A stretch of DNA of 64,000 nt from Takakia lepidozioides (lineage: Eukaryota > Streptophyta > Takakiopsida > Takakiales > Takakiaceae): positions 34,362,042 to 34,426,041 of the forward strand of contig CM060734.1 of assembly GCA_030704615.1 (NCBI GenBank), written 5' to 3'. Made by a program: the position numbers and the translations under genes. Positions 10,503 to 20,112 of this stretch are shown one piece after another (position 1 is the first letter of the stretch; each line of letters starts with the position of its first letter). The notes under the pieces were generated by a model. The model was not told the origin of the DNA, did not search any database, and saw nothing but the letters and a program-made list of their open reading frames with translations.

Positions 10503-11990
10503 TCACAATGTGCACCTCCCCCACGTGACACTATAAGGCTCTAGTACTAATTCTAATAGTGACACGGGTGGGCACCTGTTGCAGTTTAAGGGTCATATCC
10601 CAATGGCTCAGGGCACCTGCACTTGCATCCACCGCAAGAACTCCTATGGTTGGCTGGTCATCAACCCAGTCTCACCATAGAAGAAACACTGGTGGTCTTG
10701 CTGGTCATCATCCAGCCTGGCATACTCTAGGATTGACCGGTGATCCAATCCGGCCTAATCCCTATGAAAGCAAGCGCCCACACAAAACCAACATGGCGTA
10801 CAGTCAAGCATGCAGGTGTTGGGGGGGATCCAAACACAAGAAATCAAACATCAACACCAACCCCCACACCAAAATCCATCTGCAATGCGATCCTGCAGAA
10901 TATCCCAGCCCAAACCCCGGACTGACTGGCCTCCACCAAAGAGGCTTTGGCAACTACAAGTACAAGGTAATGAAAATAGTATAGAGATGGAGGGGAAGAA
11001 TAGAAGCCCGACCCAACAAGATCAACTGCCAGACTTCTCTCAAAGTGCCTCGCTCTGCATGATGGTAAGGTGTAGGAGGTATATCTATGTCCAGAAACCT
11101 GCCACTAACCTTGTCCCAAGCTACAGTAGCTCGCTCTAACCAACCCTCCTCCTATTTCTGCCAGGTAGAGACAAAGCAATACTCCCTATCTCCCGCTCAC
11201 TGAACACTAAAGAAAACAAAGGTAGGGTCTGATAGTCTCTCAACTCGAAAGCTTTGAGACGATTGCGGGTATCCTCATTGCGGATGACTGCATCCCCTTC
11301 AAGCAAAACAAATTTGTCATTGCTAATGAACCCCCCCGCTCGTGATTGCCTTGTGCAGAGCGTGTCCGGCTGCAACCATGTCTGATTGCACAAACTTGTG
11401 TAGCTCATGCTCCTCTGCTCCAGTACACCACGGCCTTGTGGCTGACACCTTGGTACCCGGGGCTGTCTTTGGCTGTGTTCCAGCCTAGCTTTCACCCACT
11501 TTGGTATTTCACTTACAGCTGCAGAACTATTGGCTCCAACAGAGTTCTGACTGTCCAAAGCAACATTGAGGCCCTCAACGCCAACTACAGCAGTTTGTTG
11601 TCTACTGCTAATGCCTGACTCCCAGTATGCAATCAACTCGTCCAACTGTTCTCCACTCAAATCAGTCTGAGTTCTTGGGAGACATAAATCATGTCCCCTT
11701 GTTGCACAGGCTACGAGAAGAGAACCTGCCCTTCAATTACGTCCTCATTTCCCCCAGCCATACAAGGAGTACATCCCCGATTTATCTCTCATGTAGACCA
11801 GAACAGTTCTAGAAACATGATTGTGGATCTTTCATGGCACACTCACTCCTCTAAAATTCCATAGATTTTAGTAGAGTCCCAAAAACAAAAACCAGGTCTA
11901 GATAGGTAGATATCCCATTTCTGCAGCTATCCCCTGAAAGACTGAGTCAAACGGAGCTCATTTGACAAAGATATGACCAACCAGGCTCTT
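10503..11990 (-). other. Long 5' leader of copy A with an upstream ORF
   Basis: This ~1.5-kb stretch precedes gag and is highly similar to 31600-32983 upstream of gag in element C. It contains an ORF at 11660-11136 (174 codons, GEQLDELIAYWESGIS ... FISNDKFVLLEGDAVIRNED) whose reading is partly conserved in C. I recognise no domain. It could be an extra retroelement ORF, a captured host exon, or part of a neighbouring element. Confidence 0.5.
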
Positions 11991-11999
11991 TAAACATAA

Positions 12000-12055
12000 C
12001 ACCTTTTTTCTTTCTTCCCCCCCCCCCCCCCCCCCCCCCCCCCCTTTTTTTTTAA
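12000..12055. repeat. Homopolymer tract (T, C30, T)
   Basis: A run of about 30 C bases is flanked by T runs. Element C has an A-rich tract at the matching leader edge (31549-31583), so this may mark an element boundary. Confidence 0.85.
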
Positions 12056-12313
12056 ATAAGACAGAACAAATACAAAGAATTTTTATTTTTATTTTTTAAT
12101 ACTTGTCTTGGTTCCCTGTTCCCAGGTTATCTACGGGTTCCCGAGGCCGTTCCCCTCGCACTGTGAGCACACTACTGCCCCATTTCCAGTGCAGTTTGAG
12201 CATAGAATGCTGTTGGCTTTACTTGGAGGCGTGGACTGTGATGCCTGGACGCACACACTGCGGAGGACCACCATCACCGCATTTCCGAGCGCACTCCACA
12301 GCAGCAGTCTTCC

Positions 12314-12316
<3 letters not shown>

Positions 12317-12347
<31 letters not shown>
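12317..12347. repeat. (GA)n microsatellite
   Basis: This is an uninterrupted GA dinucleotide run of about 30 bp, with no link to a gene. Confidence 0.9.
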
Positions 12348-12348
<1 letters not shown>

Positions 12349-12703
12349 ATGGCGGGACTTACAACAATAGCACAGGGCATCACAGCGTCCTTGGCATCAG
12401 CGGCATGGCGTGGGTGCCCTCAGATGCAGCTCACAGTAAGGGGCGATCTCGCATGGAGCAACCTCCTCTGTTGCACCAACTGTGCGCCGCCGAGAAGTGC
12501 TTCATCTGGTGGGAGCGACCTCAGGGTATGCAGCAGCTACTGCTAGCACCTGTGGTGGAGAGCGGGGTTGGCGCGCTCCACTACGCAGTGAATGCCTGGA
12601 AGTCTAGTACACCACAACACTCTCTCTCTCAACCTGCCCTTAGAAAGAAAACCATTCAAAGTGATCCCTCCCACTGCATTTGTCTCCGCAGCGTTTTTAT
12701 AAA

Positions 12704-13280
12704 TTAGATCCTCCCATGGGCTGCCACAAAATTGCAACAATCCATGTGTCTCTCTTTCATTGTCAGAACCACCAGAACTGCATGATTGGAGGCGGCTATT
12801 GAGAAAAGCTCCTCCAGCTCCTGAGAACGCAGTGCACCATCCCCTCTTTGAGAATCTTGGACTGCAGACTGATGTGCAGGGCCCTTCTTCAGATGTGCAA
12901 GCTTTTTCATTGACAGCCCCTGTGGAAGTCGACCCACAAAGCTTGATGCAAAGACAGCCCACCGAATCTTGATTTCCTTTTCGAAACCCACTGTATGGTG
13001 CGGATGCCTTGCTTCATTCTTCGAATCTATGTACCTCTTCTTCCTCTTCTTCCAGCACTTGCAGAATTTCACATAAGGCACTTTTGTGCTCCCTTTGGTG
13101 TTGAAATCCTTTTGGAATGTTGAAGTATCGGTGGAATATCGGTGCCAACGTATGGCCCGTACACAGTTCAGATTTCGTGTCAAAGACTGCTTCCAACACC
13201 TCCCTCAAGGTGAGACCAACCCTGCCCTGAAACGCGAGGACAGCCTCAGCTTCGTCTAATATGAAGTAGACTTTTGACAT
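12704..13280 (-). pseudogene. Unrecognised coding remnant
   Basis: Two overlapping minus-strand ORFs look protein-like. One (13280-13014) begins MSKVYFILDEAEAVLAFQG and ends in an acidic run. The other (13183-12704) is in a different frame. No family motif is evident. They may be one gene with a frameshift, or shadow ORFs. The rest of 12060-13780 shows nothing I can name. Confidence 0.25.
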
Positions 13281-13779
13281 GTAAAAAGGAGAATCAACAC
13301 CCTCCTCCAGCCGTGCCTACTGCAATGTAATCACAATGTAGTCACAGACACCAGCATTCTCTCCTTCGCCACGCATTTTCGCATAGTTCACCATCGGCTG
13401 GGGAGTTGAGCCAACATTGGAGGATTCATAGTTGGGAGGCATCCGCTTTCTTTGCCGCCATGATCTTATATGCTTGTCTTTTCCCTAGCTCCTACTCGTA
13501 GCCGATGTCGAGAAGGCAATGTCAGGTTCTGCTACGTGCTCACGATAGCCGAATCTCTGATCGTCATAAACAGATTGCTTTGCTCGGCCCTCAGTCCGTT
13601 AGTTGCGTAGGATATCACACTGCGAAGTCATCAACGTAATTCCTGCCCATCATCTGGTAGCAAACTACTTCTCCCGCAGGCCTTGCCTTGTACAATCGTA
13701 ATCATGAATGCCAATGACAGCACAGTGTCTATAGCCGCACCCTAGCAAGCTGTTTTCCCCCGTGAGTTCATAAGTTGCT

Positions 13780-14357
13780 AAGTGGTGATCACAAGTAGAG
13801 CGGCAGCTCCGCCTCTCCTCATAGGCTCAAATCATCAAAAAACAAACAGATGGCATCGTCTCGCCCCACCTGCACTTGCACACCCTTCCAAGCATTGCTC
13901 ACCTTCTTTCAACAAATCGTTTCTCTCACTTTTAAAACAAAAACCACAAGTGCTAAAACTAAACTCACCTCTGGCATTCACAGATGCAAGCCTCATCTCT
14001 CTCGAGTGATAAGAAAGAACTAAACTCCAATAACAAGATAAACACAAACCAACACCATCACTCTTTAAAATAGAAGTCGAGCCAGGGGCACCCCAAGCTA
14101 TGGGGACTCCACCCCATAACAACCTATCCTCCCATCATAAACACACTCAGTTCTAAACGCATACAGGAGCTCGGTCGCGCAGGCTCAACTCGAGAGAGAT
14201 GAGCTGCGCGACTGACGCTCTCGTGAAGATAAGATGGTTCAGGTGTCAAGCTCAAACTTGATACCTGACTTAACACTTGAACTAAATCGAAGTGTTAAAT
14301 ACAAATAACTAGTTTTATTCTAGTTAGTTTCACACTGTGTTTATTTAACTTGACAGG
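13780..14357 (-). repeat. LTR-like unit, family X (copy 1)
   Basis: On the minus strand it starts TGTCAAGTTAAATAAACAC after CCCCC. Its first ~180 bp match the block inside the copy A LTR. The same unit occurs on the plus strand at 18155 and 18780, with shared landmarks: a GTGGAGTCCCCATAGC-type block, then a TATCACTCGAGAGAGAT block. It is probably a solo LTR. Its 3' limit is approximate. Confidence 0.6.
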
Positions 14358-14360
14358 GGG

Positions 14361-15139
14361 TTTAGAAAATCAACACAATAATGTCGGATATACATGGATT
14401 AACCCAAGTCTAAAACACACCATGTTGTACTTTTTTTGTCGTAAGGGCTACGTTTACTGAACCACATGTTCATTTGACATTATCTACGCAATGCAAAGTC
14501 TAATGCATAATTGACCACCAATCGACATTGTACGCTTAATGCCTAAATTGACAGACCACCAAAATCGACATTGCATGACCACTGTAAAATCGAATAGACT
14601 ACCAATCGACTTTAGCACCGATCAACAAATTTGATCCATCTGTAATTCCAATCTATTTTTTATTTTTATTTATTGATATTTTATTATGTGAGGGAAAAAA
14701 TAAACCCCTGTGGGGCCATAAGGCAACACACCTGACGGTGAGGGACGAACCCAGAGTACTTTTAACGGAGAGAAATCCATCCAAGAGGATGAGGTGGAAT
14801 GCTACGATTAAGAAAAACAACTAGGAGAGGGTCAAGAGCGAAAGTAGTGCTCACGAGATGCGAGCTTTAAATGAGGGCAAGGGTATGCCGACTAGCCCTG
14901 ACAGATTCCTACCACTGCTAAACAATGAGAAGAGCATCCTATAAGTGAACTTTGCATCTTTAGAACAAGGAAGCCAGGATTTGCTTGAGAGAAGAAAGCC
15001 TTGGAGAGATCAGCTATGAGCGATCCATTTCAAGCAGGGATTGGAGCCCAAGAGAGATAATAAAAGAGAACACTTAGAGTAAGGCATTCTTGAAGACATA
15101 GACCAGGGAGCATGTTTTCACAGCTGGCGTTGGAGGTCG
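14361..15139. other. No gene seen; AT-rich spacer
   Basis: There is no coding potential in either strand that I can support. Short repeated phrases of the form 'atcgacattg...' occur at 14510-14630. The region may include decayed 3' sequence of the LINE-like gene to the right. Confidence 0.4.
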
Positions 15140-17150
15140 CTACTTGCCGAAGCTAAGCCAAGTTGAGTTCCTGCCATTGATGTGCTTCCAATTAATTTCC
15201 CTATCGAACTCCGGTGAGTCATGGTAGCACAATGATTGCCCCTTGCCAGGAGTCCGGTGGGTCTCTGGTCCAGAGACAGATTGTCGAGGAAGAGCAGTTG
15301 CATATGATGTTAATTTTCCCCCAAGAGCATTTGAATTTGTTGTCACAGCAATTATAGGGTTAAGTGCAATTCCTATGTTTGCATTTGGATTTTGAAAGTC
15401 AATTGATCTCATAGGAGCCTTGGAGTTGGAGGGGAGTCCAGTGATTTCATGATTTGGATGTGACATTGCGGGTGTTGCTGGGCTATCTTCAGAATCAACA
15501 AGTATTGTTGTGGATGTGATGATTGGCCCATGTTGTGGGGATGACTGATCTCGTGGGGCCTCCATTCGCTGAATTCCGCTGTAACTCCGGTATTGGTGAC
15601 CATAGAATGCCAGCTGACATCTCCTCGCCGCCATGGATATACTAGAGGGGGGACCTAGTGTTCACAATAGATCTGGAGATGTCATTTTCTAGCTCCATTG
15701 GGTCATTTGGTCTGCGGTGTTTTTTGGCAGTTGGTGCTGCTGGTGACGAAGGAATCCCATTTAGGGACCAGCATGGGCTATCACCGTAGATACTAGATGT
15801 AGTTTGTTTCAAAGCAGCTGCCTGATCCTGACTAGGCATTATCTGAGTTGAGGGTACTTTCTCTTTAGAAGAGGCATTCCCCATAGGTGCTTGCATAGTC
15901 TGAGTTGAGGGTACTTTCTCCTTAGAAGAGGCATTCCCCAAAGGCGCTTTGGACCCATTGGTGCAAATGCCGTCTGCTGGTGTAATTTGATTCCTGTGAG
16001 AGGTTGCAATCAGCGGAGCAGAGGTTGCCAGAAGTGAAGTAGAGGCCAATTGGATTGGGGAATTGCGTTTTCTCTTTCCAATAGGACAGTCTGCTTTCAT
16101 ATGACCCTGCTTTCCACAGTTGAAACAACCTGTACCAGGCGAGTCTTCCATTAGTTTGACTAAGAAGAAGTTTCCCTTGTTGTCTATGGGCAGCCTGATG
16201 TAGTTTGGGATTTTGCCCTCATTGGGCATCATAATCACAATTTTGGGCAAACCATTCTCCTTCATTTTGGAAGCAATTGTGACTCCTTTCCATGCCTGTT
16301 CTTTTCTCAAGTTGTCCAAGCACATCTCAGGGTCAAACACAACCAGACAACCCAGGTAGTAACCAAAGGAATTCCCAATGTTAGGGAGGAAATATAGGTA
16401 TTGGTCTGGGATCCCACAGACAGTAACAATCCTTGGGGCCCAAATTTTCCCATTCATGTTTCCCATCTGAGGAGACCATGGAAAAATGTTAACATTGAAC
16501 CCCAGCTTGTGGGGGTTGAACGCCAGGGTATGATCTGCTGCTGCTTTGGTTTCGAACATTATGGAAAAAAACCCACGTCCTTTTGGATGACAAAAGTGTT
16601 GCTGCAGATCGCCCGATCCTCCAAGGTGTGAGGTCACCCAGTCCCTAACATCGGTTCTATTTTGCTTCTTCCCGGGAAAATGCAGGAGAATACCTCGTTC
16701 TTGGCATCCAGAGACCTTGTCACAAAGGGAATCCAAATCAATGGCTATTGAGAGCGCCGCTTCTTCCATTTCAGCCTGCGATTCTTCAATATCGCCGTCC
16801 ACAGACAGTGCTTCCTCTGGCTCGTTGGGCATACTGGAGGCAGTGTGAGGTGGGGGGACTGATCGGTCAGCTGAAGACGCTGCTGCAGTGGCCAAGGCAT
16901 TGACGTTGTCGTTGTAAATTGGACCTGAAGACGCCGCTCCAATGGCTAAGGCACGGACATTGTCCATTCGACCTATTGCTTGAGCTTGGTAGGCTAGGAA
17001 GAAGGCATCACCCGATTGCCTCAAATGCCTAGCAGGTGGGGGCGCTTGCATGATCGAGCGATTGATTCTGCTTCTGGGGTTGATGCGCACACCCTTGAAC
17101 TGAAAATTAGGACCCATCTTCGACTGATAAAGTGAGGTTCGCTCAATCAA
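15140..17150 (-). CDS. LINE ORF1-type protein (DUF4283-like with CCHC knuckle)
   Basis: A 502-codon ORF (17150-15642) has a DUF4283-like RNA-binding domain in its middle. Recognisable parts are GFFSIMFETKAAADHTLAF, then IFPWSPQM, and a VCGIPDQYLYFLPNIGNSFG-like 'W-V-R-x-x-G-x-P' segment. It ends in a CX2CX4HX4C knuckle (CFNCGKQGHMKADCP) near 16110. Two ~45-bp direct repeats (KEKVPSTQ) lie near 15850 and 15910. A second ORF (15634-15140) follows in another frame. Proteins of this kind are ORF1 of plant L1 elements or derived from them. No ORF2 (EN/RT) lies downstream, so the element is 3' incomplete or the gene stands alone. Confidence 0.7.
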
Positions 17151-17429
17151 TAGAGGGAGTTGTGGCTTGCCGAGAGTCTAGAACACGATCTGGAGAGAGG
17201 CTTGGGGAGATACACACTTGGTATAGGCAAAAGGTGGTGGAAGGATGAGAGTAGTGAAAGGCGGTTGACTGTCTCATCGGCCTTTAATGAAGGATAACTA
17301 CAGTCAGGCCAAAATATCGGCACTGTGAGAATGGGGGCGCATTGAAGCGAAGGAGTTTCTCGAAAAGAGCATCAGGATGAAGGTAGATGGATACATGTTT
17401 GTATTTAGATAGGCTTGATGAAAATTGAC

Positions 17430-17810
17430 ACTAGTCCAGATTAACGTTTTTATTACTACGGGTGATATAAACCTTGGTAACCATGACTATATATGTGACT
17501 ACAGAGTGACGAAACCCATTGTTGGACGAAATTTAATATATTTTAATCTAATGACGTCATACATATTACTACATGACTAGGAGCCGCGGTCAAACATTGT
17601 TGACCAAGAACAGAGGCTTGGTTTATATAACTAGTAGTCATATGCACTACTACACGTCAACAAGTGCTACATAAGCTTATGACTAAATGACTACACCATT
17701 ACTACACATTGATGACATGCCATAGAAGCTTATGACTACATGACTACATGAGGTTTCACAACTCTGTTTATATGACTACATCACTACACGTGGCATCTTA
17801 AGGCATATAC
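17430..17810. repeat. MITE-like stretch rich in TGACTACA
   Basis: Many copies of TGACTACA/TAGTCATA in both orientations occur within 400 bp, AT-rich and without ORFs. The same motif and style recur at 38230-38660. Exact terminal repeats were not resolved. Confidence 0.35.
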
Positions 17811-18005
17811 ATGAATGGATTCATCCATTGGATGACCTCATCCATCTATCTTTAATGAGGCACTTGTGTCATTGGAATGACACAAAGTGCAAAAAGTTAA
17901 AAAGTTCAAAAATTTGATTTAAGGTTGCCCACGTTCAGCCGTGAACAGAGGGTTGGGACTTAGCCTCCTTTTGTCTCATGTGCTACGATCTGTTTTGTTT
18001 TCTTA

Positions 18006-18154
18006 GTATCGAGCCGAAGCAGTGAGAACTTGTGTCATGGAATGCCATGATCGCATGATATGCAATACAGGGGCGTGGGATAGAGGCTTTGAGACCTATT
18101 CTTGAGCAAATGATGCAGGAATGGCGAGGATATGCACATCAGGGGCGTGGTATA
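18006..18154 (+). pseudogene. PPR repeat fragment
   Basis: The plus strand reads SWNAMIA, stop, YAIQGRGIEALRP, then EQMMQE. This is the L/S-type PPR signature seen repeatedly at 36000-37060. The fragment is short, has an in-frame stop, and is cut at the start of an LTR-like unit. It does not make a functional protein. Confidence 0.55.
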
Positions 18155-18779
18155 GAGGTGTCAAGTTATTTTACCACTAGTGTGAAACTAGCTAGGAAAT
18201 AGCTAGTTTTTACATATTGACATTTGGGATTGGCCCAAGTGTCAATCCAGGGGTCAAGGCAAATTTAGGCCCTGGAGTGGTTATCTTCACGGCAAGCACG
18301 GGAGGCTCATCTTTCTCGAGTTGAGCCTCACCGCGCCTAGCTATGGCGCCGTAGTGTGGATTCCCCATGGCGTGGGGTGCACTTGGCTTTACTTGTATTT
18401 GAGTGATGAGGTTATATATGCATGAGTTTATGCTTCAGATTTGTGAGCTCGTGCTTGTATTCTTCTTCTTTATCACTCGAGAAAGATCAGCTCGTATCTG
18501 TGAGTGCCAGATACGAGTTAGTTGTAGCACTTGTGGTTTTTGCTTGAGAATGAGAGAAACCAGGTTGTTATGCAAGGAGCATCGTGGAGCTCTTGGTTGT
18601 TAGAAGCGAAGGCGATGTGGGTTACGAGGTGGTAGACCTTGGCATTCGATCTTCAGCTTCAGAGATGAAAGCACCATGCTGCATTGCACTTTGTGGAGTA
18701 TGTTGAGATTGGGTTTCAATCTCGAGCTTCAGCATTGAGAGGGCTCTTGTCATGGCAAGAGCAGGGCTGGAACATGATG
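18155..18779 (+). repeat. LTR-like unit, family X (copy 2)
   Basis: It starts TGTCAAGTTATTTTACC and is more diverged than copies 1 and 3. It keeps the palindromic CTAGCTAGGAAATAGCTAG block, the GAGTTGAGCC block, the TCCCCATGGCGTGGGGTGC block and the TATCACTCGAGAAAGAT block in the same order. It abuts copy 3. Confidence 0.55.
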
Positions 18780-19276
18780 TCAAGTTAACTAAACACGGTG
18801 TGAAACTAACTAGAATAAAGCTAGTTAGTTGTATTTAACACTTGGATTTAGTTCAAGTGTTAAGTCAGGTGTCAAGTTTAGCTTGACACCTGAACCATCT
18901 TATCTTCACGAGAGCATCAGTCGTGCGGCTCATCTCTCTCAAGTTGAACCTGCACGACCGAGCTCCTTCTCTGCTTAGAATCTGAGTGTGCTTATGAAGG
19001 GAGAATAAGATGTTGTGGGGTGGAGTCCCCATAGCTTGGGGTGCCCCTGGCTCGACTCTTAGTTTTAATGAGTGATTGTGTTGTATTGAGTGTTTCTGTG
19101 TCAACAGTGTGAATCTAGTTTCAATCACTCGAGAGAGATCATCTATCTAGTTTTCTAGTGCTAAGCTAGATATGATGTTTTTGTTTTTAAGCACTATTAG
19201 AATATAGCTTGGTCACAGGGAGCATGCAGTTAGACTGGCTATGTGTGCCGAGTGGAGCAAAACAAGAAGGCGGAAA
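18780..19276 (+). repeat. LTR-like unit, family X (copy 3), cut by a DNA transposon
   Basis: It starts TGTCAAGTTAACTAAACAC and is closely similar to the minus-strand unit at 13780-14357 for its first ~330 bp. It appears to be interrupted on its right by the Mutator-like element starting at 19287. Confidence 0.55.
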
Positions 19277-19286
19277 CCATTTGAAG

Positions 19287-19353
19287 GAGGTTAGCTATTT
19301 CATGAGCATGAGCGGCATGAGCGGAGTAGTAAGACAATCGGTTTTCATGAGCA
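19287..19353 (+). repeat. Left terminal inverted repeat
   Basis: It pairs with 29499-29558. CATGAGC-type 7-mers recur within it, and small shifts in their order make the pairing imperfect. The preceding 10 bp form the target duplication. Confidence 0.7.
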
Positions 19354-19510
19354 GAAGTACAAATTTCGAAAATAAAAAACAATAAAAAAACAATAATTTA
19401 ATGCAATGTGTCAGGAAAAACAAATATATTATTCGGCCCCTTGAAGGGAAAATTGTAGTTTTGACAGTTGTGCTCATGATATTTCGTCTTCCGCTCATGC
19501 CAATTCCCAG

Positions 19511-19965
19511 CGACATGTGCAAATATGGCGCCGAATTTCGCGGTAATAGGGTCCGTAACCTGAAAAAACGGCGACGTATTTCGTGGTAATAGGTCTCTCT
19601 AGCGAAAAATGGTGCCGAATTCCACGGCTATAGGTCCCCTCATGACAGGTAATTCGGCGCCATTTTTCCAGTGCATGTTGGGACTTAGCCAGTTTTCGGC
19701 GCAAAATAGGGAAATTCGGCGCCATTTTTCCAGACACTGTATCAGTGCATGTTGGGACTTAGCCAGTTTTCGGCCCAAAAAAAGAGAAATTCGGCGCCAT
19801 TTTTCCAGACACGGTACCAGTGCATGTTGGGACTTAGCCAGTTTTCGGCCCAAAAAAGAGAAATTCGGCGCCATTTTCCCAGACACATGTACCAGTGCAT
19901 GTTGGGACTTAGCCAGTTTTCGGCCCCAAAAAGAGAAATTTGGCGCCATTTTTCCAGAAATGGCC
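19511..19965. repeat. Subterminal tandem repeats with TTCGGCGCCA core
   Basis: A unit of about 72-77 bp (CAGTGCATGTTGGGACTTAG, then CCAGTTTTCGGC and a GAAATTCGGCGCCATTTTT block) occurs about four times between 19668 and 19965. Shorter relatives occur from 19511. The GGCGCC-centred core matches the left half of the palindromes at 23990-25440, so it may be a transposase-binding repeat. The binding role is inference. Confidence 0.7.
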
Positions 19966-20112
19966 CCACAACTGCTTCTGTTGGATCTCAGTTTGAATGG
20001 AATATTGCCTCATTCCAGGAGTTTTGGGGTGCATTTCATTACACTGCAAAAAAAAGTCTGATACAGCAAAATGCAATTGAAAATATCCATATGGAGGATT
20101 CCCTTTGCCCCA

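Larger units (their letters stand above)
2665..11990 (-). mobile_element. Ty3/gypsy retrotransposon copy A with DNA methyltransferase and PHD finger
   Basis: Order in the minus sense: long leader (11990-10503), Gag (10502-9018), aspartic protease (9017-7691), C5-DNA methyltransferase (7690-6429), an in-frame UAG (6428-6426), RT, RNase H, integrase and PHD finger (6425-3322), polypurine tract and LTR. RT before RNase H before integrase identifies Ty3/gypsy. The reading frame changes several times and Gag has a deletion, so this copy is inactive. I did not find a matching 5' LTR next to the leader. The right bound is set by where similarity to element C fades, near a homopolymer tract at 12000. 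Confidence 0.85.

Noticed and set aside
12103-12546. Plus-strand ORF across the GA microsatellite
   Set aside because: The GA run gives an Arg-Glu repeat that keeps the frame open. No domain is seen.
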